Shown: one piece after another, positions 50,383-59,824 of the stretch | Layout of the letters: every line of letters starts with the position of its first letter | Position numbering within the stretch: position 1 is the first letter of the stretch | NCBI RefSeq assembly: GCF_004346845.1 | Contig: NZ_SMGI01000001.1 | Span: forward strand, 986,618-1,050,617 | Length of the DNA stretch: 64,000 nt | Direction of reading: 5' to 3' | From: Winogradskyella wandonensis | GTDB taxonomy: Bacteria; Bacteroidota; Bacteroidia; Flavobacteriales; Flavobacteriaceae | Program-made: the position numbers and the translations under genes | The notes under the pieces: model-generated | What the model was told of the DNA's origin: nothing | Databases searched by the model: none | What the model saw: the letters and a program-made list of their open reading frames with translations, nothing else

Positions 50383-51537
50383 ATGATGAAAAAGTTACTT
50401 TGTATTGCCTATTTAGGCTTAACTATTTTAGGCTGTAAAACCGAACCTAAAACAGATTATGTAATAAATGGTACTGCGGAAGGCTTGTATAATGGAATTA
50501 GAGTATACCTAAACAAAATGGATGAACGTGGGCGAATGATTTCAGTAGACACAGCAATTATCATGAAGGAGAAGTTTGTTTTAAATGGTTCCCTAGACCA
50601 TCCTTCGTTGTATTTTTTAACTGTTAATGGCATTAATGGAAGACTCCCTATTATTCTAGAAAATTCCCAAATTGAAATTAATATAAATGACAAAAATTTA
50701 ATGGAATCTGAAATTCTTGGTTTAAAATCGAATGAAAAACTTATAGACTTTAGAAAAAGGATTGAAACTATAAAATCTGGGATTAAAGAACTATCCATCT
50801 CTTATAGACAAGCCAAACTAAAAAATGACACTTTGAAATCGTCGGAATTAGATAATAAAATAAATATCGAATCAAAAAAATTGGCCAATATAGGTTTAGA
50901 ATATATAAGAGAAAATTTAGATGATTATTCTGCAATAGAAGTATTCAAAAATGAACTTAGACGTACCGATGTCGATATAGAAATGGCAAATGAACTATTC
51001 AATAAAATGCCTGCTGAGATTAGAAATACATCCGATGGCGAAATAATAAAAAAAAGAATAGACCAATTACTAGAAATTAAAAAATTAGAAAAAGCCACAG
51101 CTATTGGAGTAAAAGCTCCTGAATTTTCGGCTCCAACACCAAACGGAGAATTATTAGCATTAAGTGACGTTGTTTCTAAAGGTAAAATTACAATTGTAGA
51201 TTTTTGGGCCGCATGGTGTGGACCGTGCAGAAGAGAAAATCCGAACGTAGTAAAGGTCTATGAAAAATTCCACGATAAAGGATTAGAGATTATTGGTGTA
51301 GGATTAGATGGTCGTAGAGGGCAACAAAATCCTAAAGAAGCATGGTTAAAAGCAATTGAAGATGATAAATTGACTTGGCACCAAGTATCTAACCTAAACT
51401 ACTTTGATGAAATTGCTAAGAAATACAATGTCAATGCTATTCCTGCTATGTTCGTTCTAGATAATGAAGGAAAAATAATTGCTAAAAACTTAAGAGGTCC
51501 AGCCTTAGAAAAAAAGATTGAAGAGCTTCTGAATTAA
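50383..51537 (+). CDS. TlpA-like thioredoxin lipoprotein with DUF4369 domain
   Basis: A 384-residue envelope protein with a lipoprotein leader (LGLTILGC, Cys near 18), an N-terminal DUF4369 domain (residues 25-120, VINGTAEGLYNGIRVYLNKMDERG), a helical middle part, and a C-terminal TlpA/AhpC-type thioredoxin domain. The redox motif is WCGPC near residue 278, with the cis-Pro loop NAIPAMFVLD near 362. It should reduce disulfides in the periplasm. Starts at 50383 and 50386 are both possible. It is alone, divergent from mnmE, and ends at a bidirectional terminator. Confidence 0.9.
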   Translation: MMKKLLCIAYLGLTILGCKTEPKTDYVINGTAEGLYNGIRVYLNKMDERGRMISVDTAIIMKEKFVLNGSLDHPSLYFLTVNGINGRLPIILENSQIEININDKNLMESEILGLKSNEKLIDFRKRIETIKSGIKELSISYRQAKLKNDTLKSSELDNKINIESKKLANIGLEYIRENLDDYSAIEVFKNELRRTDVDIEMANELFNKMPAEIRNTSDGEIIKKRIDQLLEIKKLEKATAIGVKAPEFSAPTPNGELLALSDVVSKGKITIVDFWAAWCGPCRRENPNVVKVYEKFHDKGLEIIGVGLDGRRGQQNPKEAWLKAIEDDKLTWHQVSNLNYFDEIAKKYNVNAIPAMFVLDNEGKIIAKNLRGPALEKKIEELLN

Positions 51538-51556
51538 GGTATAGCACTATCTAAAA

Positions 51557-51577
51557 AAGCCAGTTTTTAACTGGCTT
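51557..51577. terminator. Terminator between the thioredoxin and HD-phosphohydrolase genes
   Basis: Stem AAGCCAGTT (51557-51565) with AACTGGCTT (51569-51577) and a TTT loop, flanked by A and T runs, between two convergent stops. It probably serves both genes. Confidence 0.75.
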
Positions 51578-51580
51578 ATT

Positions 51581-53632
51581 TTATTCTGGATACTCAATTC
51601 TAAGATGATAAATATTTGCAAGTTTAAGCTTCAATACTTTTTTGATTGCCTCTATATCTTTAAATGTGATGTCTGCATTTAAAAACTGACCGCTTTCCAC
51701 TTGCTTATCAATGATGCTTTCAACAAAGTCATTAATCTTAGTACTTGTTGGAGATTTAAGGCTTTTTGATGCGGCTTCAACACTATCGCACATCATTAAA
51801 ATTGCTGTTTCTTTACTAAATGGTTTGGGTCCAGGATATTCAAAATCTTCCTCTGAAACAGTATCGTCTGCCGCTTTCTCTTTCATATAAAAATAATAAA
51901 CCAAACTGGTTCCGTGATGAGTTCTTATGAAATCGATAACGCGATCTGGTAGATTATTCTTTTTCGCAATTTCTATTCCGTCTAAGACATGATTTATTAT
52001 TACACTAGCACTTTCTTTAGGAGATAATTCGTCATGAGGGTTAATTCCTGTAGACTGATTCTCTGTAAAAAAAGTAGGATTCTTCATTTTACCAATATCA
52101 TGATATAAAGCACCTACTCTAACCAGCATTGCATTGGCACCGATTTCATTCGCAGATGCTTCAGCTAAATTTGCTACATTGAGCGAGTGGTGAAACGTAC
52201 CTGGCGCTTTATTAGAAAGTTCTTTTAAAAGTTTTGTGTTTGTATCTGATAGCTCCAATAATGAAACGTCGGAAACCAATCCAAATAACTTTTCATAGAT
52301 ATAAATTAATGGCTGCACGAAAAGCGTTGCTAATCCGCACAAGATAAATAGCCCAAAAGTTGTCCACTTTAATGTAAATATCTGGCCTTCATGAATAACA
52401 AAAAATGCAAAATAGGCAATTATATATATCAGTGTTATTTGACCTACTGAAATAAAAAGATTTGCCCTTTTATATAATTCTGAAACTGTAAGGATTGTTA
52501 CAATACCTGCAATAATCTGCAAAAACATATACTCATAACTATTGGGTACTATAAAACCAAGCAGTAAAACTGTTAATACATGAGCAAAAAGTCCTAATCG
52601 TGCATCGAAAAAGGCCTTTAAAACTAAAGGTAAAATACATAATGGTACGACATATAAGTATTGTGAATTATAGTTAATCACCAATGTAGTTAGCAAAATC
52701 ATTACGACCACATTGAAAAATATAAAAGTAACTTTTGTATTATTTTCAAATACCTTAGGTCTATACTTTCTAAGAAATAATAACAACATTAATAAAGTTA
52801 AGGCTACTAATAACGTATAGGCTACAATTACCCAATTATAGCTATTAGAACTCCATACCTGAGACTCGTATTCTGACTTTAAAGAGTTAAGAATATTGTA
52901 TTGGCCTTCTTCTACAACTTGCCCTTTGGATATAATTAAAGTCCCTTCGGAGACTACACCTCTCGTTGGTGATACCTTTGACAATTCAGCCTCTAAAGCC
53001 TTATTGGTAAGTGACTTATTAAAACTAGCATTACCTTCAATTAAATCGAAAAACAAAGCTAGAAATTCTTTGTTATACTTCGTTAAATTATTTTGATTAA
53101 GTAATCGCTCAAGATAGCTCCTTATTTCACTTTGCTTTATTAATTCTCCAAACTGAATTCTATTTAATTCCTTATTGTTTTCAACTAAAATTACATCTTG
53201 ATTGTCTGGATAATTAAACACAGAATTTAAAATCCCATGTTGATACAAGTATTTTAAAGCGTTTTGACCAACCTTAAACAAGAGAACTCTATCCTCGAAT
53301 CCTGTTAATGAGTCTTTAAATACTGCATTAAATTTTTGTAAGTACGAATCTTTTACGGACGCAGCAACTTCAGAATCAATTTCAAAATAAACTTCACTGT
53401 TACTGATAACAGTTTCGCGTTCTTTTTCGAGTTGACTTTCTGATTTTTTAATGGCAAAATCAAAGGGTGAGTATAAATTCTCGGACTGCCAAGGCTTGCC
53501 TTTTTCAAACGAGTATCTAAATTTCCCTGTCTTTGGAAAAAGGTAAACTATAAAGAACGTAGTACTTAGAAGTAGTAGCAACTTATAGATAAGCGCATGA
53601 TTTCTATACCATTTATTAATAAGTTCCTTCAT
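51581..53632 (-). CDS. 7TM-HD phosphohydrolase (PgpH/YqfF type)
   Basis: A 683-residue inner-membrane enzyme. An N-terminal helix (residues 17-33) is followed by an extracytoplasmic 7TMR-HDED domain (about 35-265), seven membrane helices (about 268-450) and a cytoplasmic HD domain (470-660). The metal-binding motif is GTFHHSLNVANLAEASANEI followed by ALYHDIGKMKNP, with HDELSPKESASVIINH and DRVIDFIRTHHGTSLVYYFY. In Firmicutes and Bacteroidota such proteins hydrolyse cyclic di-AMP. That substrate is by family knowledge; nothing here shows it directly. Confidence 0.92.
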   Translation of the reverse strand: MKELINKWYRNHALIYKLLLLLSTTFFIVYLFPKTGKFRYSFEKGKPWQSENLYSPFDFAIKKSESQLEKERETVISNSEVYFEIDSEVAASVKDSYLQKFNAVFKDSLTGFEDRVLLFKVGQNALKYLYQHGILNSVFNYPDNQDVILVENNKELNRIQFGELIKQSEIRSYLERLLNQNNLTKYNKEFLALFFDLIEGNASFNKSLTNKALEAELSKVSPTRGVVSEGTLIISKGQVVEEGQYNILNSLKSEYESQVWSSNSYNWVIVAYTLLVALTLLMLLLFLRKYRPKVFENNTKVTFIFFNVVVMILLTTLVINYNSQYLYVVPLCILPLVLKAFFDARLGLFAHVLTVLLLGFIVPNSYEYMFLQIIAGIVTILTVSELYKRANLFISVGQITLIYIIAYFAFFVIHEGQIFTLKWTTFGLFILCGLATLFVQPLIYIYEKLFGLVSDVSLLELSDTNTKLLKELSNKAPGTFHHSLNVANLAEASANEIGANAMLVRVGALYHDIGKMKNPTFFTENQSTGINPHDELSPKESASVIINHVLDGIEIAKKNNLPDRVIDFIRTHHGTSLVYYFYMKEKAADDTVSEEDFEYPGPKPFSKETAILMMCDSVEAASKSLKSPTSTKINDFVESIIDKQVESGQFLNADITFKDIEAIKKVLKLKLANIYHLRIEYPE

Positions 53633-53744
53633 ATATAATCAAATGTAATAAATATATAGTTTTTGAAGTTTGTTTAAATCAGTTTTCATTATCTAATCAT
53701 TCAAAAATCATTAAATTCGCATCATTAAAATAAAGAAAGCAATC

Positions 53745-54923
53745 ATGAGCAAAGAAGTTGTTATTGTATCTGCTGCAAGAACTCCGATAGGTAGTTTTAT
53801 GGGAGCGTTATCTACTGTACCGGCACCAAAATTAGGAGCAGTAGCCATTAAAGGTGCATTGGATAAGATTAGTTTAAAACCAGAAATGGTACAAGAAGTG
53901 TTGATGGGAAATGTAGTACAAGCTGGTACTGGACAAGCACCGGCGAGACAAGCTGCTATTTATGCAGGGATTCCTGACACTGTACCTTGTACAACTGTAA
54001 ATAAGGTTTGTGCCTCTGGTATGAAAGCTATAATGCAAGCCGCGCAGTCAATTCAACTTGGAGATGCAGAAATAATTGTTGCCGGCGGAATGGAAAACAT
54101 GAGTTTAATACCGCATTACTTTCATGCACGTACTGCTACAAAATTTGGTCCAGCTTCTTTGGAAGATGGCATGCAAAAGGATGGTTTGGTTGATGCTTAT
54201 GACAAAAACGCTATGGGTGTGTGTGCAGATGCTTGCGCTGAAGAATATAAATTTTCGCGTGAGGACCAAGATGCTTTTGCTATCCAATCTTACAATCGTT
54301 CTAAGTCTGCATGGGATTCTGGTAAATTTGATAATGAAGTTGTCTCTGTCGAAGTTCCGCAAAGACGCGGAGATGCCATTATCGTTAATAAAGATGAAGA
54401 ATATCTAAACGTTAAAATGGAAAAAATACCAGCGTTGCGTCCGGCCTTTACTCAAGACGGAACCGTAACTGCTGCGAATGCTTCTACGATAAATGATGGT
54501 GCCGCTGCAATGGTACTAATGAGTAAAGACAAAGCTCTTGAATTAGGGCTAAAGCCTTTGGCCACCATTAAGAGCTATGCCGATGCAGCGCAAGAACCAA
54601 AATGGTTCACTACTGCCCCTGCGAAAGCCTTACCAAAAGCTTTAGCAAAAGCTAATTTACAATTAAGTGATATTGATTATTTTGAATTTAATGAAGCGTT
54701 TTCTGTAGTTGGTTTAGCAAATATGAAAATTTTAGGTCTTAACGATAAAAATGTAAATGTTAACGGTGGTGCAGTATCACTTGGTCACCCTTTAGGATGT
54801 TCCGGTGCTAGAATTTTAGTAACTCTACTTAATGTTCTTGAACAAAATGATGCTAAATACGGAGCAGCTGCTATATGTAATGGCGGTGGTGGTGCTTCTG
54901 CATTAGTTTTAGAGCGCTCTTAA
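53745..54923 (+). CDS. Acetyl-CoA C-acyltransferase (thiolase)
   Basis: The 392-residue thiolase condenses or cleaves acyl-CoA at the beta position. The catalytic residues are present: nucleophile Cys89 ([11 protein letters not shown]), His348 ([12 protein letters not shown]) and Cys378 ([11 protein letters not shown]); the NEAF loop is near 304. The length and YEA-type residues resemble biosynthetic or acetoacetyl-CoA thiolases (AtoB/PhaA-like), but a beta-oxidation role cannot be excluded. It is followed 9 bases later by an NlpC/P60 gene, a linkage often seen in Flavobacteriaceae. Confidence 0.93.
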   Translation: MSKEVVIVSAARTPIGSFMGALSTVPAPKLGAVAIKGALDKISLKPEMVQEVLMGNVVQAGTGQAPARQAAIYAGIPDTVPCTTVNKVCASGMKAIMQAAQSIQLGDAEIIVAGGMENMSLIPHYFHARTATKFGPASLEDGMQKDGLVDAYDKNAMGVCADACAEEYKFSREDQDAFAIQSYNRSKSAWDSGKFDNEVVSVEVPQRRGDAIIVNKDEEYLNVKMEKIPALRPAFTQDGTVTAANASTINDGAAAMVLMSKDKALELGLKPLATIKSYADAAQEPKWFTTAPAKALPKALAKANLQLSDIDYFEFNEAFSVVGLANMKILGLNDKNVNVNGGAVSLGHPLGCSGARILVTLLNVLEQNDAKYGAAAICNGGGGASALVLERS

Positions 54924-54932
54924 GAATCATCT

Positions 54933-55682
54933 ATGCAATACGGCATCTGTAATCTTGGAATTGTACCTATGCGTTTAGAACCTAGTGACACATCGGAGCT
55001 TGTGTCGCAAGTTTTGTACGGTGAAACATTTAAGGTACTAGAAAAACGAAAGAAATGGAGCCGCATTCGCATCTCTTACGATAAATATGAAGGTTGGATA
55101 GATAATAAGCAGTATTTGGAAATTTCTAATGAAAACTATGAAACTATATCTAAATCTATACCTGTTTTATCAGGAGATTTATTAGAATATGTTGCTGACG
55201 AAAGAAAAGGTATATACACCATACCTTTAGGCGCCACATTAAACGGATGTGATATCTTAAAACATACCTTCGATGGACATAAAGAAACAGATAAAAAAGA
55301 TAAATCCAATATCATAAAAACGGCATTCTTGTATCTAAATTCTCCCTATTTATGGGGCGGTAAAACGCCTTTTGGAATTGATTGTTCTGGTTTTACCCAA
55401 ATGGTATACAGGCTTAATGGTTATACTTTGAAGCGCGATGCCTCCCAACAAGCCACGCAAGGCGATGCTCTAAGTTTTATTGAAGAAAGTGAACCAGGTG
55501 ATTTAGCTTTTTTTGATAATGCTGATGGAGACATAATCCATGTTGGTATAATTATGGAAGACAATTATATAATTCATGCGCACGGCAAAGTAAGAATAGA
55601 CCGCTTAGACCATAGTGGGATTTATAATGTTGAATCTAATAAGCACACCCATAAATTAAGAGTTATAAAAAAAGTGATATAA
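54933..55682 (+). CDS. NlpC/P60 peptidoglycan hydrolase with SH3 domain
   Basis: A 249-residue protein with an N-terminal bacterial SH3 domain (residues 1-65, MRLEPSDTSELVSQVLYGETFKVLEKRKKWSRIR), a second SH3-like stretch, and a C-terminal NlpC/P60 domain (about 125-249). The catalytic Cys is Cys151 (FGIDCSGFTQMVY), with His near 202 (DIIHVGII) and near 214 (IHAHGK). Such enzymes cut the peptide stems of the cell wall. No signal peptide is visible, so it may be cytoplasmic and act on recycled muropeptides. It is co-directional with the thiolase gene and ends in a long terminator. Confidence 0.9.
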   Translation: MQYGICNLGIVPMRLEPSDTSELVSQVLYGETFKVLEKRKKWSRIRISYDKYEGWIDNKQYLEISNENYETISKSIPVLSGDLLEYVADERKGIYTIPLGATLNGCDILKHTFDGHKETDKKDKSNIIKTAFLYLNSPYLWGGKTPFGIDCSGFTQMVYRLNGYTLKRDASQQATQGDALSFIEESEPGDLAFFDNADGDIIHVGIIMEDNYIIHAHGKVRIDRLDHSGIYNVESNKHTHKLRVIKKVI

Positions 55683-55719
55683 AAAAAGCGGTCAAAATTA
55701 ATTTTGACCGCTTTTTTTT
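55681..55719. terminator. Long bidirectional terminator
   Basis: A 17-base-pair perfect stem (55681-55697 with 55702-55718) around TTAA, with A and T runs at each side. The first bases overlap the NlpC/P60 stop. It can end both that gene and the convergent TPR gene. Confidence 0.9.
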
Positions 55720-55730
55720 ATAGATGTTTT

Positions 55731-57014
55731 TTAATTGCCTGCTTCTATTGCTTCAATTTTTTCCTTAATAATCTTAAATTTTACCGTATCACCTACAAAG
55801 CTATATATACTTTTAAGTTGATTTAATATATCCATATTTTTTACATTCGGATTGTTACTTATAAAATTCTCAAGTATATTGGCACCTTCTGTTAAATAAT
55901 CAATCTTCTTTTTCTTAAGCTCTTCGTATTTTCTATTATCTGCGGCGGATGTTCCTAAACTATTCATTTCATCATTAAGAGCATTTCCTTTGTTTATTTC
56001 TATTGTAGATAAATTAAGTGCTGCATCTGAATAATCTGGTTTTATCCTTAAGGCATTTTTAAAAGCATTTGAGGCATCTTCATAAGCACCAGAATTCATC
56101 GATAAAACACCAACGTTGAAATTTAGACTTGCATTATTTGGCTCCATAGCTAAAGCTTTTTTGAATAATTCGAAAGCCTTTTCTTTATTATCGAGTTTTA
56201 GGTAAATATTCCCTTCTGCTAAAACTAGATTATAATCATTTTTTAAATTCTTTTTTGCGTATTCAATGGCGTCTAAAGCTTTTTCATTTTCATCTTGAGA
56301 AACGTAAATTAAAGCAATATTCTTTGCGATTTCTGATGCCTTAGAATCAGACATTTCGTCTCTAGGATTTTGGTGTAATTTAGCCTGTACTGAAAAGTCT
56401 CGTGCTTTTTCTGTAGAAAAAACCTCTTCCTTACCAGTGTCGACATTGGTAGCATAATAATTCATTTTAATCCCTGTATACCCTAAATCACGAAGTTTTA
56501 CGTAAAATCCTAATGAAGTATCATATGCTTTTGCTGAAACAGCAGTAGAAGCAGCATAATACAAATAGCTAGTATCTTGAGGAGACAAATTATAGGCCCT
56601 ACTAAATTTCTTAGACGCTTTTAGATAGTCTTTATTTTGTAATGCTTCGTCGGCTTTTTTTAATACAGATTCAAGCATTCTTGATTTAATCTCGTTGGCT
56701 TCATCAGTATATTTAAGCTTGCCTATTTGCTTCTCATGTTCTTTCAAAATTTCTAATGCTTCTATCGCTTTATCTAAATCGGAATCTGATGCATTTCCAT
56801 TTGCATAAAAAGACTCAGCTTTAATAAAATAAAATTTTGACTTCATCTTATCATCCATATTAGATAATAAAGACTCTGCAGACTGTACATTTGCCTTAGC
56901 TGTGGCAAAATCGTTATTTTTTAGTGCTTTTTCTATAGCCTTAATCTCGTTTTTCTGCGCAAACGACATCGTGCTAATTACTAAAGCACAAATTAAAGTT
57001 ATAATTTTTTTCAT
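55731..57014 (-). CDS. TPR-repeat secreted protein
   Basis: A 427-residue protein with a signal peptide (TLICALVISTMSFAQ). After that it is almost wholly helical, with several tetratricopeptide repeats visible: the pair near residues 130-160 (ADEALQNKDYLKASKKFSRAYNLSPQD) and a set from 245 to 345 (LAEGNIYLKLDNKEKAFELFKKALAMEPNN, FNVGVLSMNSGAYEDASNAFKNALRIKPD). It likely acts as a periplasmic scaffold. It starts 24 bases after the gyrA stop on the same strand, so it may be co-transcribed with gyrA. The partner is unknown. Confidence 0.88.
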   Translation of the reverse strand: MKKIITLICALVISTMSFAQKNEIKAIEKALKNNDFATAKANVQSAESLLSNMDDKMKSKFYFIKAESFYANGNASDSDLDKAIEALEILKEHEKQIGKLKYTDEANEIKSRMLESVLKKADEALQNKDYLKASKKFSRAYNLSPQDTSYLYYAASTAVSAKAYDTSLGFYVKLRDLGYTGIKMNYYATNVDTGKEEVFSTEKARDFSVQAKLHQNPRDEMSDSKASEIAKNIALIYVSQDENEKALDAIEYAKKNLKNDYNLVLAEGNIYLKLDNKEKAFELFKKALAMEPNNASLNFNVGVLSMNSGAYEDASNAFKNALRIKPDYSDAALNLSTIEINKGNALNDEMNSLGTSAADNRKYEELKKKKIDYLTEGANILENFISNNPNVKNMDILNQLKSIYSFVGDTVKFKIIKEKIEAIEAGN

Positions 57015-57038
57015 TTTAAAATTTATTTTTAGTTAATC

Positions 57039-59564
57039 TTAGTTTTCGCTTTCTGTATTATCAATAGCCGTGCCATTGTCTGTGGTATCAGCATTTTCAG
57101 GAGCTTCAACGTCAATTTCTTCCTCATCATCCTTCATTACCTTGGCTACTGCTGCGATAGAATCGTCTCCTTTTAAATTAATGAGTTTTACACCTTGCGT
57201 TGCTCTACCCATAACTCGTAAATCGGAAACGGCCATACGAATCGCTATACCAGATTTATTGATAATCATTAAATCATCTTCGTCTGTAACGTTTTTAATT
57301 GCCACTAATTTACCAGTTTTTTCGGTAATTGATATGGTTTTGACGCCTTTTCCTCCTCGATTAGTGATTCGATAGTCCTCTAAACTTGAGCGTTTACCGT
57401 ATCCGTTCTCTGATACAACTAGGATATTACTATCCATATCATCAACGGCGACCATACCAACAACTTCGTCATTTTCATTTTGAAGCGTTATACCACGAAC
57501 ACCAGACGCATTACGACCCATTGGACGTGTTTTAGCCTCTTCGAAACGAATGGCTTTACCAGAACGCAGTGCTAACATGACTTGACTTTCTCCGGTAGTA
57601 AGTTTAGCCTCTAACAACTCATCGTTTTCTTTAATGGTAATTGCATTAATACCATTAGTTCTTGGTCGAGAATATTGCTCTAATGATGTTTTCTTTACTT
57701 GGCCGTTTTTTGTTGCCATTATTACATAATGACTATTTATGTACGCTTCATCCTTTAAATCTTGAGTACAAATAAACGCCATGACTTTATCGTCCTGCTC
57801 AATATTTATTAAGTTTTGTATCGCACGACCTTTAGATGTTTTGCTTCCTTCTGGAATTTCATAAACTCGCATCCAAAAACACTTACCTTTTTGTGTAAAG
57901 AATAACATGTATTGGTGATTTGTACCAACAAATAGATGCTCTAAGAAATCTTCGTTACGTGTCGTAGACGCCTTTTGACCAACGCCACCTCTATTTTGAG
58001 TCTTATATTCGGTTAATGATGTTCGTTTTATATAACCTGCATGAGATATAGTTATAACTACTTTCTCATCAGGTATCATATCTTCAATACTTAAATCGCC
58101 ACCAGCGTACTCTATAGTAGAACGACGTTCATCCCCGTATTTAGATTGTACCTCTCTTAATTCCTCTTTAATGATGTCCATACGACGCTCTTTCTTATCA
58201 AGGATATCTTTAAGGTCTTCTATTGTTTTCATTAATTCCTCGTACTCGGCTCTTAACTTATCTTGTTCTAGACCTGTTAATTGACGTAGACGCATCTCTA
58301 CAATAGCTTTCGCCTGAAGTTCTGAAAGTTTAAAACGTTCTATCAGTTTTTCGCGAGCTTCATCTGCATTGGCGGATGCTCTAATTAAGGCAATCACTTC
58401 ATCTATGTTATCAGAAGCAATAATTAATCCTTCTAAAATATGAGCACGCTCTTCAGCTTTCTTTAATTCGTATTTAGTACGTCTAACAACCACTTCGTGT
58501 CTGTGCTCAACAAAGTGATGTATTAAGTCCTTGAGATTTAACATTTCTGGTCGTCCATTAACGAGTGCGATATTATTAACACTGAACGACGATTGAAGCG
58601 CTGTATATTTGTATAACTTATTTAAAACAATGTTAGGAATAGCATCTCGTTTTAATACATACACTATGCGCATTCCGTTTCTATCAGACTCGTCACGTAT
58701 AGTTGAAATCCCATCAATCTTCTTGTCATTAATTAAATCAGCAGTTTTCTTAATCATATCTGCTTTGTTAACTTGATAAGGAATTTCATTAACTATAATA
58801 CATTCTCTACCATTAACTTCTTCTATATTAGCTTTTCCTCTAAGAACAACTCTACCTCTTCCAGTATGAAAGGCTTCTTTCACTCCATCATAACCGTAAA
58901 TTGTACCACCAGTAGGAAAATCAGGAGCTTTAATGTGTTGCATTAATTCATCAATTTCAATGTCGTGATTATCGATATATGCAATTGTTCCGTCAACTAC
59001 TTCGGTTAAATTATGTGGAGGCATATTTGTTGCCATACCAACAGCGATACCAGAAGCACCATTAACCAATAAACCAGGGATTCTAGTAGGTAAAACAGTT
59101 GGTTCTTTCAATGTATCATCAAAGTTTAGCTTGTGGTCTACAGTATCTTTATCGATATCTGCCAACATGTCTTCGGAAATCTTGCGCATACGTGCTTCTG
59201 TATAACGCATTGCCGCAGGACTATCGCCATCGATAGACCCAAAGTTTCCTTGACCATCGACCAACATGTAACGTAAGCTCCACTCCTGCGCCATTCGTAC
59301 CATAGTATCGTAAACGGATGTGTCTCCATGTGGGTGATACTTACCTAGCACTTCCCCTACAATTCTTGCCGATTTTTTATGTGCTGTATTAGATTTTACG
59401 CCTAATTCGTGCATCCCGTATAATACGCGTCTATGCACAGGTTTTAATCCATCCCTTACATCTGGTAACGCACGTGACACAATGACTGACATCGAATAGT
59501 CGATGTAAGCCGATTTCATTTCATCTTCAATGTTAATAGGGATTAATTTTTCGCCTTCTGCCAT
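57039..59564 (-). CDS. gyrA: DNA gyrase subunit A
   Basis: An 841-residue GyrA that cuts and rejoins DNA in type II topoisomerase reactions with GyrB. The N-terminal winged-helix and tower region contain [17 protein letters not shown] (residues 77-93) and the catalytic Tyr121 (AAMRYTEAR). The position equal to E. coli Ser83 is Thr82 and that equal to Asp87 is Asp86, so no classical quinolone-resistance change is seen. The C-terminal domain (about 510-810) has the six-bladed pinwheel repeats and the GyrA box QNRGGVGQK (near 520). The acidic tail ([16 protein letters not shown]) is typical. Confidence 0.97.
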   Translation of the reverse strand: MAEGEKLIPINIEDEMKSAYIDYSMSVIVSRALPDVRDGLKPVHRRVLYGMHELGVKSNTAHKKSARIVGEVLGKYHPHGDTSVYDTMVRMAQEWSLRYMLVDGQGNFGSIDGDSPAAMRYTEARMRKISEDMLADIDKDTVDHKLNFDDTLKEPTVLPTRIPGLLVNGASGIAVGMATNMPPHNLTEVVDGTIAYIDNHDIEIDELMQHIKAPDFPTGGTIYGYDGVKEAFHTGRGRVVLRGKANIEEVNGRECIIVNEIPYQVNKADMIKKTADLINDKKIDGISTIRDESDRNGMRIVYVLKRDAIPNIVLNKLYKYTALQSSFSVNNIALVNGRPEMLNLKDLIHHFVEHRHEVVVRRTKYELKKAEERAHILEGLIIASDNIDEVIALIRASANADEAREKLIERFKLSELQAKAIVEMRLRQLTGLEQDKLRAEYEELMKTIEDLKDILDKKERRMDIIKEELREVQSKYGDERRSTIEYAGGDLSIEDMIPDEKVVITISHAGYIKRTSLTEYKTQNRGGVGQKASTTRNEDFLEHLFVGTNHQYMLFFTQKGKCFWMRVYEIPEGSKTSKGRAIQNLINIEQDDKVMAFICTQDLKDEAYINSHYVIMATKNGQVKKTSLEQYSRPRTNGINAITIKENDELLEAKLTTGESQVMLALRSGKAIRFEEAKTRPMGRNASGVRGITLQNENDEVVGMVAVDDMDSNILVVSENGYGKRSSLEDYRITNRGGKGVKTISITEKTGKLVAIKNVTDEDDLMIINKSGIAIRMAVSDLRVMGRATQGVKLINLKGDDSIAAVAKVMKDDEEEIDVEAPENADTTDNGTAIDNTESEN

Positions 59565-59824
59565 ATTATAAATGTTAATTTATTTACTTAATTTTCATAA
59601 CGTGCTAATATAGGAATTTCATTGGGTTTAGACCGGTTTTTCATCGGTACATTTAACGGTATTTATTAACAATTTTTAAGGGTAATTTCGTTAATAAGTA
59701 TCCTAGTATAAATTTTGATTTCATTAGCTTTTTTAGTCAATTCGTTAATTTCATATTAATAAGGTATAGTTTTTGCTTTTTTGATTATTGAATTTATTAT
59801 TTTTAATGCTGAACGATATATTAT

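Noticed and set aside
57039..59564. Quinolone-resistance mutation in gyrA
   Set aside because: The region reads GDTSVYDT; Thr82 and Asp86 look like natural residues, and no reference for the species is available.
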